The notes under the pieces: model-generated
The model's database searches: none
Told to the model about the DNA's origin: nothing
Seen by the model: the letters and a program-made list of their open reading frames with translations, nothing else
Source: Azophilus sp965215035
GTDB lineage: Bacteria > Pseudomonadota > Gammaproteobacteria > Pseudomonadales > Azotimanducaceae
NCBI GenBank assembly: GCA_965215035.1
Contig: OZ244040.1
Coordinates: 1,922,001 to 1,986,000, forward strand
Direction: 5' to 3'
DNA length: 64,000 bases
In this document: positions 15,705 through 24,306 of the stretch, piece after piece
Numbering within the stretch: the first letter of the stretch is position 1
Layout of the letters: each line of letters opens with the position of its first letter
Made by a program: the position numbers and the translations under genes

Positions 15705-17469
15705 TTCGCGACAGCGCCAGCGGTGCCTCGATGTGCTTGGCCCGCAGGTACTCGCCCAGCGATTTGGCCTGTTTGTCCAGCCGGTGATTGGAGGCGGCGC
15801 CGGTGCCCAAGACGCCCCGGATGTAGAAGTTCATGGCGCGCAGGTTGGGCATGTCATAGCGTTGCACCTCGAACGGCGCCATATCCGGCAGCAGCCGCTT
15901 GAACTCATCGACGGACAGGTATTGGTACAGAAAGGCATAGGCCTCGTCGCTGCGCGCCCAGACACCGCAATTCGCGTTGCCGCCCTTGTCCCCGGAGCGC
16001 GTGCCGAAAAGCCGCCCGAACGGAATGCGCACGGTTTCCCCGGCGGGGCTCGGCGCAACCCTTGTCGGCGTCTGCTGGTAGTAGATCTCCTCCAGCCCCA
16101 AACGCTGGGTGGGCAGCACTTCGGTGGTGGTTCCGGCCAGGTTCACCCGTTCCGCGACCCGTTCGCTATCGATGAGCGCCGGCCAGTGCACGGTGACGGG
16201 AGCGCCGCTGAATCCAGCGCCGCCGCGTCCGGTGTTGCCGGGAACCGCGGCAAGCCCCAGTTCGATCACCTTGGCGCTGAATAGCCGCCCCACCTTCTTG
16301 GCGTCTGCGGTGGTCACGGTGATTCGGAGTACCGCGTGGGCGGCTTCGTTGTTGTCTGGGTCCTCCTTGTCCGTGCGCACGAGCTGTATATCCACATCGT
16401 CGAACTGCTCCGTGCCGCCGAGATTGTGGAACATCTGGTCGATGTGTATCTCCGCCTTCCTTTCGATATCCAGGCCCGTGAGCAGCACTTCGACTGTGTG
16501 CTTGTGCGGCCCCAGCGTGTTGAAGCACACCTTGTGGGTCGGAGGTGGGCTGCTGCCCCGGCAACCGGTGACCCGCACCCGGTCCACCCCGGCCTGCTCG
16601 ATTGCCATGGTGTCGAAATGGGCGACCACATCCGGGTTGTAGTAGGCCGGTGTGGAAATTTCATAGAGAAGCTGGGCCGTCACCGTACCGACCGACACAA
16701 GGCCGCCGGTGCCGGGGTGCTTGGTGATGGTGAAGCTGCCATCCGCCTCCACCTCGGCGATGGGGTAGCCGATGCCGCGGAAGCTCGGCACCTCCTCGAA
16801 GAACGAGTAGTTGCCGCCACAGCATTGGGCACCGCATTCGATAACGTGGCCGGCGGCAAGCGCTCCGGCGAGGGCATCGTAGTTGTTGCGCCGCCAGTTG
16901 AATTTCCAGGCGGCGGGGCCGATAACCAGGGCGGCGTCGGTAACGCGCGGGCAGATGACGATGTCCGCCCCCTGGTCCAGCGCCTCCTTGATGCCCCAGC
17001 CGCCGAAATAGACATTGGCGGTGAGTACCTCTTGGTGCGAGTCGGCCAGGTTTGTGCCCGTATCCAGATTGGTGAATCGCTCGCCCTGGTGTTGCAGATC
17101 GTCCAGTTTGTCGAGCAGGTCGTCGCCGTCGATGCAGGCGACCTTCGCCGGCACCCCCAGCTCCGCCAGAATCTTCTCGACTTCGGCGGCCATGCCCCTG
17201 GGGTTCAGGCCGCCCGCGTTGGAGACGATCTTGATGCCCCGTTCGAAGCAGGTGGCGGCCACCTCCCGCACTTGCTTCAGGAAGGTGCCCACATAGCCCA
17301 GGTGTGCGCCCCGGGTTTGCACCTGGTTGTAGAGGATCGACATGGTTAGTTCGGCCAGGTAGTCACCGGTCAGCACGTCGATGGGGCCGCCTTCCACCAG
17401 CTCCCGCGCCGCCGCTAGGCGGTCGCCGTAGTAACCGCTGCAATTGCCGATGCGAATGATCTCGCTCAC
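15670..17469 (-). CDS. AtuA family (DUF1446) acyclic terpene utilisation-type protein
   Basis: This 599-residue member of the DUF1446/AtuA family begins IRIGNCSGYYGDR and has GDYLAELTMSIL, SNAGGLNPRGMA, GGWGIKEALDQGADIVICPRVTDAALV and ECGAQCCGGNYSFF, followed by a C-terminal AtuA-like domain (RSGDKGGNANCGVWA). AtuA is the first gene of the Pseudomonas citronellol/geranyl-CoA (Atu) operon; its reaction is not defined. Here it is followed upstream in the operon by a crotonase (ATGA overlap) and, after about 290 bp, by both subunits of a biotin carboxylase, which is Atu-like gene content. Full family length. Confidence 0.88.
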   Translation of the reverse strand: MSEIIRIGNCSGYYGDRLAAARELVEGGPIDVLTGDYLAELTMSILYNQVQTRGAHLGYVGTFLKQVREVAATCFERGIKIVSNAGGLNPRGMAAEVEKILAELGVPAKVACIDGDDLLDKLDDLQHQGERFTNLDTGTNLADSHQEVLTANVYFGGWGIKEALDQGADIVICPRVTDAALVIGPAAWKFNWRRNNYDALAGALAAGHVIECGAQCCGGNYSFFEEVPSFRGIGYPIAEVEADGSFTITKHPGTGGLVSVGTVTAQLLYEISTPAYYNPDVVAHFDTMAIEQAGVDRVRVTGCRGSSPPPTHKVCFNTLGPHKHTVEVLLTGLDIERKAEIHIDQMFHNLGGTEQFDDVDIQLVRTDKEDPDNNEAAHAVLRITVTTADAKKVGRLFSAKVIELGLAAVPGNTGRGGAGFSGAPVTVHWPALIDSERVAERVNLAGTTTEVLPTQRLGLEEIYYQQTPTRVAPSPAGETVRIPFGRLFGTRSGDKGGNANCGVWARSDEAYAFLYQYLSVDEFKRLLPDMAPFEVQRYDMPNLRAMNFYIRGVLGTGAASNHRLDKQAKSLGEYLRAKHIEAPLALSRTIRDVPPTTSE

Positions 17470-18257
17470 GCTGTTTCCTCCATCCGCCGGCGCTGCCAGG
17501 CAGGCGGGCGCTTTTCACGAAACGCGGCCATCCCCTCGGCGGCTTCCGCACTGCCGAACATGCGTGTGCTCCAGGCCGTAGTTGTCGCGAACCCCTCCGT
17601 GATCGACAGTTCCGGGACACGCCGCACGAGTTTCTTGCACTCCGCCACCGCGCCGGGGCCGCCTAGGGCGATCAGGTCGATTTCCTCCTGCACGGCCTCG
17701 ACCAGCCGGTCTGAGGGAACGGCCCGATGCGCCAGGCCCATCTCCACCGCCTGGGCGCCGCTGAACCGCGCCCCGGTCAGGAATAGCCTCATGCCGTGAT
17801 GGGTACCCAGCTTGCGCAGGCACACCACGGAAATGACCGCCGGAATCACGCCAATACGAACCTCGCTGAAGCTGAACGGCGCATCTTCGACACAGATGGC
17901 GATGTCGGCGGCCCCAACCAGGCCCAAGCCACCGGCGAAGGCGGCGCCGTTGACGGCGGCGAGCACGGGCTTGGGGCTTTCCAGGATGGCGGTGAGCACA
18001 TCCGGGTAGGGCACGGCCATGCCCCCGGGGGCGGCTTGGCCGGGTGGGTTTTTCAGGTCGGCGCCCGCGCAGAACGCCGGGCCTTTGCCGGTGATGACGA
18101 TGCACCGGGCATCCTTGTCCCGGTCTGCCGCTGCCAGATGGCTGTGCAGCTCGGTCACCAGTGCCGCCGAGAGTGCGTTGCGGTTCTGTGGCCGATTCAG
18201 GGTGATCCACGCGGCACCGTCTTTCACCTCATACAGGGTCGCTTGCGTACCGCCCAT
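17466..18257 (-). CDS. Enoyl-CoA hydratase (crotonase family; MGCH- or AtuE-like)
   Basis: This 263-residue crotonase has oxyanion-hole motifs GPAFCAGADLK and VNGAAFAGGLGLVGAADIAI, and the catalytic-region SFSEVRIGVIPAVIS with Glu in the first catalytic position. The sequence style matches methylglutaconyl-CoA hydratase and isohexenylglutaconyl-CoA hydratase (AtuE). Those enzymes hydrate the product of methylcrotonyl- or geranyl-CoA carboxylase, and a carboxylase is encoded just upstream on the same strand. The overlap ATGA with the AtuA-like gene indicates one operon. Which of the two substrates is used cannot be settled by eye. Confidence 0.85.
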   Translation of the reverse strand: MGGTQATLYEVKDGAAWITLNRPQNRNALSAALVTELHSHLAAADRDKDARCIVITGKGPAFCAGADLKNPPGQAAPGGMAVPYPDVLTAILESPKPVLAAVNGAAFAGGLGLVGAADIAICVEDAPFSFSEVRIGVIPAVISVVCLRKLGTHHGMRLFLTGARFSGAQAVEMGLAHRAVPSDRLVEAVQEEIDLIALGGPGAVAECKKLVRRVPELSITEGFATTTAWSTRMFGSAEAAEGMAAFREKRPPAWQRRRMEETA

Positions 18258-18548
18258 GTCTAAACCTCCTGTTGCTGTGCTTGCCTGTGCCCTGTGCGTA
18301 CATCACCCCGCCCGCTGTCTCGCCTGGGGAAACGCAGAGCAAGTCCACCGGGCCTTGCTCGGTGTCGCGAACTAAGCTGTGGTTGTTGTCTTGCTCACAC
18401 AATCAGTACGTATCGTATCTGATTTAGGCCGCATATCCTCGTGCGGTGGGAACCTCCGGCCTAGGGGTTTCCTGGCAACCTTTGGCCACCAGGCCCGCAA
18501 GGCTGCCGGGGCAGGTGCTCCATGCGCCGGCAGCCCCGGTCAATCCGG

Positions 18549-20543
18549 TCACGGATCCATTAGGGTTACCAGTAGCTGGCCGTTTTCCACCTGGTCGCCG
18601 ACCGCGACGCTGAGTTCGCCGATATTGCCGTCCCGGGGTGCGGTGATGCGGTGCTCCATCTTCATGGCTTCCAGAACCAGCAGCAGCTGCCCCTTGGTCA
18701 CCGCATCACCGTTGCCTATCTCGATGGCGAGTACCGAGCCCGGCATGGGTGCGCGCAGACCACCGGCCTCGTCGTCTAAGCCCGCGGCAGGGTAGCGGGG
18801 CAATTCCCGAAATTCGATGCCACCGAGCATGCCCTGTACAAGCCACCGGTCGCCGTGCCGGTCCACGGCAAAGGCCAACCGCCTGCCGTCGCTTTCCATA
18901 TCGACCCGGCCGTTGCCGCACACAAGCGGCGTAACCAGCAGGTCGTCGCCATCCACGGCCACGCGGAACCTGCCGTCCCGCCGCGCCCGGTATTCCACAC
19001 GCACTGTGGTACCCCCGGCCTGGAAATCGATGCGCTCCATGGGCATGGTGGAGTTGCGCCAGCCGCTCGGCATCGACCTGGCCACCCCGGCGTTGGCCCG
19101 CCGCCGGGCCTGGCCTTCCAGAACCACCGCCGCGATGGCGTCGAGCCACTCGGCCCGGGTCGTTTCGCGGCGTCGCTTAGGACGCACCCGGTCGATGAAA
19201 TCCGTGGTCGTGTCTCCGGCCAGGTATTCCGGGGTGCGCAGTACCGAGACGAGAAAATCCCGGTTGGTCGTCAGCCCCTGGATACGGGTGGCTTCCAAGG
19301 CGCGCGCCAGGCGTGTGGCCGCTTCGCGGCGGGCGGGTGCGTGGGCGATCACCTTGGCGATCAGCGGGTCGAAATCGGTACCGACGACGCTGCCGCTCTC
19401 CACCCCGGAATCGAAGCGGGCACCGCCGGCGGTGGCGGGTCGCCAGGCGGCGACCGTCCCCGGGGAGGGTAGAAAGTCGTTCTCCGGGTCTTCCGCGTAT
19501 AGGCGCGCTTCGATGGCGTGGCCGTTGATGGACAGGTCGTCCTGGTTGAAGGATAGAGGCTCGCCCTCCGCTATGCGTATCTGTTCGCGCACCAGGTCGC
19601 GCCCGGTGATCTCCTCGGTAACGGGGTGTTCCACCTGGAGGCGGGCGTTGACTTCCAGGAACCAGAACTCGGTACCGCTCACTAGGAACTCGACGGTTCC
19701 CGCCGAGGTATAGCGCAGTTTCCTAGCGGCCGCGATGGCCGCCTCGCCCAGGCGCTGGCGGAGCGCCGGGGTCACGGCGGGCGAGGGCGCTTCCTCAATA
19801 ACCTTCTGGTGGCGTCGCTGGATGGAACACTCCCGCTCGAAACAGTGCACTAGATTGCCGTGGCTATCGCCCATAATCTGTATTTCTACGTGGCGGGCAC
19901 GGTCTAGCCACTTCTCCAGAAAAACCCGATCGTTGCCGAAGGAACTGGCCGCCTCGCGGCGAGCGCTTGCCACGGCCTGGGCCAGCTCCGACTGCTCCAG
20001 AACGATGCGCATGCCCCGGCCGCCGCCGCCAGAGGTGGCCTTGACCAGAACCGGGTAGCCGATCTGCGCGGCGGCGGCCCGCAGATCGGTCTGCGCTTCG
20101 ATCTCGATAGCCGGCAGGCTGGGTACGCCGGCTTTGCGCATGAGTTGTTTGGCCGACAGCTTTTCGCCCATGAGGCCGATGACCTCGGGGGAAGGGCCAA
20201 TCCAGCGCAGTCCGGCATCGACCACCGCCCGGGCAAAGGCCTCGTTTTCGGATAGAAAGCCGTAGCCGGGATGCACCGCCTCGGCGCCGCTCCGCCGGCA
20301 GGCATCAAGCACCCTGTCGATGTCGAGGTAGGTCTGCCCCGCCGTGCGCCCGCCCAGGGGGATTGCGGTATCCGCTTCCAGGACGAAAGGTGCGTTGCTA
20401 TCGCCCTCCGCATAGATCGCCACGGTCACAACGCCCAGCTCGCGCGCGGTACGAATGATGCGGCGGGCAATCTCGCCGCGATTGGCGATCAGCAGCCGGG
20501 AGATGGGCGCGCCGGGCCGGTTGCTGGTTCCTACATCCGCCAT
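18549..20543 (-). CDS. Biotin-dependent acyl-CoA carboxylase alpha subunit (biotin carboxylase + BCCP)
   Basis: This 664-residue subunit has an N-terminal biotin carboxylase domain (LLIANRGEIARRII; ATP-grasp with KATSGGGGRGM; ECSIQRRHQKVIEE; NARLQVEHPVTE), a central BT-like region, and a C-terminal biotinyl domain with EAMKMEH, whose Lys carries biotin. It carboxylates biotin using ATP and bicarbonate for transfer by the beta subunit. It overlaps the beta-subunit gene by 13 bp. Domain order and length match methylcrotonyl-CoA and geranyl-CoA carboxylase alpha subunits (MccA/AtuF); context with an AtuA protein favours the second but does not prove it. Confidence 0.9.
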   Translation of the reverse strand: MADVGTSNRPGAPISRLLIANRGEIARRIIRTARELGVVTVAIYAEGDSNAPFVLEADTAIPLGGRTAGQTYLDIDRVLDACRRSGAEAVHPGYGFLSENEAFARAVVDAGLRWIGPSPEVIGLMGEKLSAKQLMRKAGVPSLPAIEIEAQTDLRAAAAQIGYPVLVKATSGGGGRGMRIVLEQSELAQAVASARREAASSFGNDRVFLEKWLDRARHVEIQIMGDSHGNLVHCFERECSIQRRHQKVIEEAPSPAVTPALRQRLGEAAIAAARKLRYTSAGTVEFLVSGTEFWFLEVNARLQVEHPVTEEITGRDLVREQIRIAEGEPLSFNQDDLSINGHAIEARLYAEDPENDFLPSPGTVAAWRPATAGGARFDSGVESGSVVGTDFDPLIAKVIAHAPARREAATRLARALEATRIQGLTTNRDFLVSVLRTPEYLAGDTTTDFIDRVRPKRRRETTRAEWLDAIAAVVLEGQARRRANAGVARSMPSGWRNSTMPMERIDFQAGGTTVRVEYRARRDGRFRVAVDGDDLLVTPLVCGNGRVDMESDGRRLAFAVDRHGDRWLVQGMLGGIEFRELPRYPAAGLDDEAGGLRAPMPGSVLAIEIGNGDAVTKGQLLLVLEAMKMEHRITAPRDGNIGELSVAVGDQVENGQLLVTLMDP

Positions 20544-22162
20544 GTGCCGAACTCCTTGGTGCCTTCCACCTTGTTGTTGCAGCAGGCGGAAAGAGACATG
20601 GCGATGACCAGGCGGGTGTCCCGGGGGTCGATCATGCCGTCATCCGAGACCCGGGCGGTGGCGTAGAGCCCCTTCGAGCGTTCTTCGGCCCAATGCTCGA
20701 CATTGGCCGCTCGCTCGGCATCCGCTTCCTCGTCGAACTCGATGCCGCGCCGCGCCGCCGCCGCCCGTCCGACGATGCTCATCACCCCCGCCATCTGCTT
20801 CGGCCCCATCACGGCGATCTTCGCGAACGGCCAGATGTAGGTGAACCGGGGTCCGTAGGCGCGTCCGCTCATACCGTAGTTGCCGGCGCCATAGGATGCG
20901 CCGGCGATAATGGTGATGTGGGGCACGGTGGAGTTGGAGACAGCGTTGATCATCTTGGAACCGTTCTTGGTGATGCCGCCCTGTTCGAAATCGGTGCCGA
21001 CGATGTAACCGGTGATGTTGTGCAGGAACAGCAGGGGCACATCGATTTGGTTGCACAACTGAATGAACTGCGCGGCCTTCTCGGCGGATTCCGATAGCAA
21101 CGCCCCGTTGTTGCCCAGAATGCCCAGCCGGTAGCCGTGGATACTGGCCCAGCCACACACCAGTGTTGGGCCGTAGAGCGGTTTGAATTCCTCGAAACGG
21201 GAGCCATCGACGATGCGGGCAATCACCTCGCGCATGTCGAAGGGCGTGCGCAGATCCTTGGCGACAAGGCCGAGCAGTTCTTCCGGGTCGTGGATGGGTT
21301 CGTCGAAGTTGGGGCCTGGCTCCGGGCCGAGCTTGCGCCAGTTCAGGTGCGCGACAACCTCCCGGCACATGCGTATGCCATCCATCTCGTCCTGGGCTAG
21401 GTAGTCGCCTAGGCCGGAGACCCGGGTGTGCATGTCTGCGCCGCCCAGGCTTTCTTCGTCGGCGTCCTCGCCGGTGGCCATCTTCACCAGGGGCGGCCCA
21501 CCCAGAAAGACCCGCGACTGGTTGCGGACGAAGATGTTGTAGTCGCTCATGCCCGGCTGATAGGCGCCCCCGGCGGTCGATGCGCCAAAAACCAGCGAGA
21601 TGGTGGGTATGCGCATCTTCGAGAGTTCGGTGATCTCATAGAAGAGCCGGCCGGATTCGGCGAAGTGGTCGACTTCGCGGCGTATGGCCGCCTCCGGGTC
21701 GCCGCCACCCCCGCCGCGCAGGTCGGCCCCGGCCGACTCCACGAACTGCACATACGGCATGCGATTGAGGCGGGCGATCTCCAACCCGCGCATCAGTTTC
21801 TTGGCGTTGAATGGATTGAACGCCCCGGCGCGTACCGACGGGTCGTGGCCGAGAATGACGCATTCGACATCCGCGATGATACCGATGCCGACCACGAACC
21901 CGGAGCCGACCGCGTAGTTCGAGCGCCAGGCGGCCAGTGGGCTGATTTCCAGGAAGGGCGAATCCCGGTCGAGCACATAGGCGATCCGTTCCCGAATGGG
22001 CATTTTGCCCCGTGCGGCGAGCCTTGCCAGGGCCTCGGGGCCACCGCCCCGCGCCGCTTCGTCGAGCAGCGCCTGAATCTCGTCCAACGCCTTGAGCATG
22101 TCGGCCTTGTTGCGCCGAAAAGCCGCATCTTGTGGGTCGAGCTTGGACTCCAGTGCTGGCAT
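20531..22162 (-). CDS. Acyl-CoA carboxylase beta subunit (carboxyltransferase; MCC/geranyl-CoA type)
   Basis: This 543-residue carboxyltransferase has the paired crotonase-like halves. The acyl-CoA side carries VESAGADL, GASTAGGAYQPGMSDYN and FLGGPPLVKMATGE; the biotin side carries NNGALLSESAEKAAQFI, HNITGYIVG and GASYGAGNYGMSGRAY. The length fits MccB or AtuC. A glycine-rich insertion (LRGGGGGDPEAA, about residue 155) lies next to the substrate region. In known enzymes a Phe-to-Gly change near the acyl pocket separates geranyl- from methylcrotonyl-CoA use; I could not align this position confidently. The ATG at 22162 is preferred over a TTG at 22183. It heads the operon. Confidence 0.9.
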   Translation of the reverse strand: MPALESKLDPQDAAFRRNKADMLKALDEIQALLDEAARGGGPEALARLAARGKMPIRERIAYVLDRDSPFLEISPLAAWRSNYAVGSGFVVGIGIIADVECVILGHDPSVRAGAFNPFNAKKLMRGLEIARLNRMPYVQFVESAGADLRGGGGGDPEAAIRREVDHFAESGRLFYEITELSKMRIPTISLVFGASTAGGAYQPGMSDYNIFVRNQSRVFLGGPPLVKMATGEDADEESLGGADMHTRVSGLGDYLAQDEMDGIRMCREVVAHLNWRKLGPEPGPNFDEPIHDPEELLGLVAKDLRTPFDMREVIARIVDGSRFEEFKPLYGPTLVCGWASIHGYRLGILGNNGALLSESAEKAAQFIQLCNQIDVPLLFLHNITGYIVGTDFEQGGITKNGSKMINAVSNSTVPHITIIAGASYGAGNYGMSGRAYGPRFTYIWPFAKIAVMGPKQMAGVMSIVGRAAAARRGIEFDEEADAERAANVEHWAEERSKGLYATARVSDDGMIDPRDTRLVIAMSLSACCNNKVEGTKEFGTWRM

Positions 22163-22282
22163 TCCCGCCCCCGGTATCCGCAAAGGTCGGTGATGTTAGC
22201 CTAGGGTGCGACGCGCACCAACTGCCGCGCTGTGCCGTGCGGTGGTTTCCCGCGGGTGCGTGGAACCGTTCGGGCTTACGGG

Positions 22283-22416
22283 AACGATCGCGCCCACAAG
22301 CGCCCTTCTGCTTTGTTGTCGGCTCTTGACTTATCTCGGATACGCCGACGAGTCTCCGCCGCGCATCTGGGTGCTTGTGGGCACGCTGATACGTCATTAT
22401 CAGTTTGATGGAGCAC
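22283..22416. repeat. Partial second copy of the 263-bp MITE
   Basis: The terminal repeat at 22386-22416 is an exact complement of the left end of the copy at 14113. About 100 bp of the adjoining body match too, in the opposite orientation, including the CCCACAAGCG/CGCTTGTGGG hairpin arms. The second terminal repeat is missing. Its last base is the first base of the sco stop codon complement. Confidence 0.75.
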
Positions 22417-22997
22417 TAGCCAAGCGCCTTCTGTACCCGCGCGGCGATCGCGCCCGCGTCCTCGGAGCCGGCGACATAGTCGATGATGCGGCCCCTGGGG
22501 TCGACGAGATAGACGGTTGTGGCGTGTACGACCTGGTAGTCGGTGATACCTGGGGGTGGTGCCGCCTGCAGGTAGGCCTTGAATGATGCGGCCGCCTCGG
22601 CCACCGCCGCCCGCGGGCCGGTCAGCCCCACGAACCGGTCATGGAAGTGGCCGATAAAGCGGGCAACCTGTTCTGTGTTGTCCCGCTCGGGGTCTACCGA
22701 GATGAATAGCGGCGTCACCTCGGCCGCCTGTCCGGATCGTTCGAGCTGGCCCATGGCCGTGGTGAGCTTGCTCATCTGCGTGGGGCAGATGTCGGGACAG
22801 TTGGTAAACCCGAAGAACACCAGCAGGTGTTGCCCGGCGAAGTCTTGTTCGGTGACGGTGGCACCGCTGTGATCCGTCAGCGTGAAGGCGGGGCGAATGG
22901 CCGGGTCGCTGGTATTGACGAAGCCAATGGCAAGGCCGGCCACGGCTACGCACAGGGCTGCGGCGAGTAACGCGGCTTTTTTTGTCCTAGTCGTCAT
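22416..22997 (-). CDS. SCO1/SenC family copper chaperone / thiol protein
   Basis: This 193-residue protein has one N-terminal membrane anchor (about residues 8-27) and a periplasmic thioredoxin-like domain. The copper ligands are Cys67 and Cys71 (TNCPDICPT) and His157 (VVHATTVYL). SCO proteins deliver copper to the CuA site of cytochrome oxidase or act as thiol reductants. No oxidase genes are adjacent. The stop codon touches the end of a MITE copy, so the extreme C-terminus may have been set by that insertion. Confidence 0.9.
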   Translation of the reverse strand: MTTRTKKAALLAAALCVAVAGLAIGFVNTSDPAIRPAFTLTDHSGATVTEQDFAGQHLLVFFGFTNCPDICPTQMSKLTTAMGQLERSGQAAEVTPLFISVDPERDNTEQVARFIGHFHDRFVGLTGPRAAVAEAAASFKAYLQAAPPPGITDYQVVHATTVYLVDPRGRIIDYVAGSEDAGAIAARVQKALG

Positions 22998-23218
22998 AGT
23001 GCGCCAAGCCGTTCGTCTTTTGTCCTAGTCGGCATATTGCGCCAAGCCGCTGGTCGAGTTCCCGAATTTTGTTGGTTTCTTCTCGATTGTCTTCATGTTG
23101 GCGAAGTTGGCAAAGGTTGTTTAAGGATACAGACCGCGCTGGCCCGCATCCTCGCTGCACAGTGGCCATGGTGCTGCCTATGGTACGGATCCTGGGCCTC
23201 TCTCGCGAGCGCAACTGG

Positions 23219-24094
23219 CTATTCAATCACGCATTCGGCCCGTTCCCTTACGACCCTGGCTTCCAGGTAGCCAAGCTTCTCGATCTCGACCCGGGCTAGG
23301 TCGCCTTCCCTTAAGAATTGCGGCGGCTGCATGGCGACGCCCACACCGGCCGGCGTGCCCATGAAGAGGATGTCGCCGGCGTCGAGGGTGAAGGCTCGCG
23401 TCAGGTGGGCGATGGCATCGAAACAATCGTAGATGAGGTGCCTGGTATTGGAGTCTTGCCGCAGTTCGCCGTTCACGAAGCTGCGGATGTTCAGGTTGTG
23501 CGGGTCGCCCACTTCATCGGGCGTTACCAGGTACGGGCCGGTCGGGCCGTGGGTGTCAAAGGATTTGCCGATCTGCATGGTCTGGGCGCGCGCCTGCCAA
23601 TCGCGCACACTGACATCGTTGCCGCAGCAATAGCCGGCGATCACCTCGTGGGCGCGCTCCTTGGGTACGTGTTTGCAGCGTTTGCCGATGATTACGCACA
23701 ATTCCGCCTCGTAATCCAGCTTGTCGGACGCCATCGGCAGGTTGATATCGGCGTAGGGGCCGTTCACGCAGTTGTGTTGCTTGTTGAACCAGACCTGGGT
23801 TTGCGGTCTCGGCATGCCGGTCTCGGCGATGTGGTCGGCGTAGTTGAGGCCGATGCCCAGTATTTTGCCGGGATGGGGCACCGGCGGGTGCCATTGCACA
23901 GCAGCCAGGTCGATGGGGTTGGTGGCCTCGGCCGCCGCCCGGGCCAGGCTGTCCGCCGCTTCTCCGCCGGCGAGCCATGCCCGCATCGAATCGGGTGCGC
24001 CGCCGATCGAACTCAGGTCCATCATACCGTCCTCGCGAACGACGCCGAGGCGCGGGTTGGGGTTGTCGGCGGTAGAGAAAGTCGCGAGTTTCAT
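23219..24094 (-). CDS. Fumarylacetoacetate hydrolase family protein
   Basis: This 291-residue FAH-fold enzyme carries ILGIGLNYADHIAE, the metal-binding DYEAELCVIIGK (acidic ligands), GYCCGNDVSVRD, KSFDTHGPTGPYLV and GDILFMGTPAGVG. Members cleave or decarboxylate 2-oxo acids such as acylpyruvates or hydroxyhepta-dienedioates with a divalent metal in the cytoplasm. The ATG at 24094 follows GGAGAC. It stands alone, with a palindromic repeat upstream. Exact substrate unknown; a second FAH-family gene lies at 31 kb. Confidence 0.87.
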   Translation of the reverse strand: MKLATFSTADNPNPRLGVVREDGMMDLSSIGGAPDSMRAWLAGGEAADSLARAAAEATNPIDLAAVQWHPPVPHPGKILGIGLNYADHIAETGMPRPQTQVWFNKQHNCVNGPYADINLPMASDKLDYEAELCVIIGKRCKHVPKERAHEVIAGYCCGNDVSVRDWQARAQTMQIGKSFDTHGPTGPYLVTPDEVGDPHNLNIRSFVNGELRQDSNTRHLIYDCFDAIAHLTRAFTLDAGDILFMGTPAGVGVAMQPPQFLREGDLARVEIEKLGYLEARVVRERAECVIE

Positions 24095-24193
24095 GCTGCC
24101 TGGGTCTCCGTTTGGTTCGTCGGGGGAAGCGGAAGTTCGACGTTATCATCCGCTGGAATGTGTGGCCGACATAAGTGTCGGGGCTTGTGGGTA

Positions 24194-24274
24194 GTGTATC
24201 AGCTTGAATCGCGAGCCTGCCGAATCCCCTGTGTGCCGTGCTTCCGCTCGGCCCACAAGTTCAAACTGATACAC
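24194..24274. repeat. 81-bp palindromic repeat element, copy 3
   Basis: It begins GTGTATCAGCTTG and ends CAAACTGATACAC, and shares its interior with copies 1 and 2 (CTGCCGAATC, GTGTGCCGTG). It lies between the FAH gene and the MFS gene. Confidence 0.85.
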
Positions 24275-24306
24275 CACCGGCTTGTGTGCGCGGGGTCAGC
24301 AAGGCT

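Noticed and set aside
21636..22397. Frame on the minus strand upstream of the carboxylase beta gene
   Set aside because: It reads through the partial MITE copy and is a shadow of the carboxylase gene.
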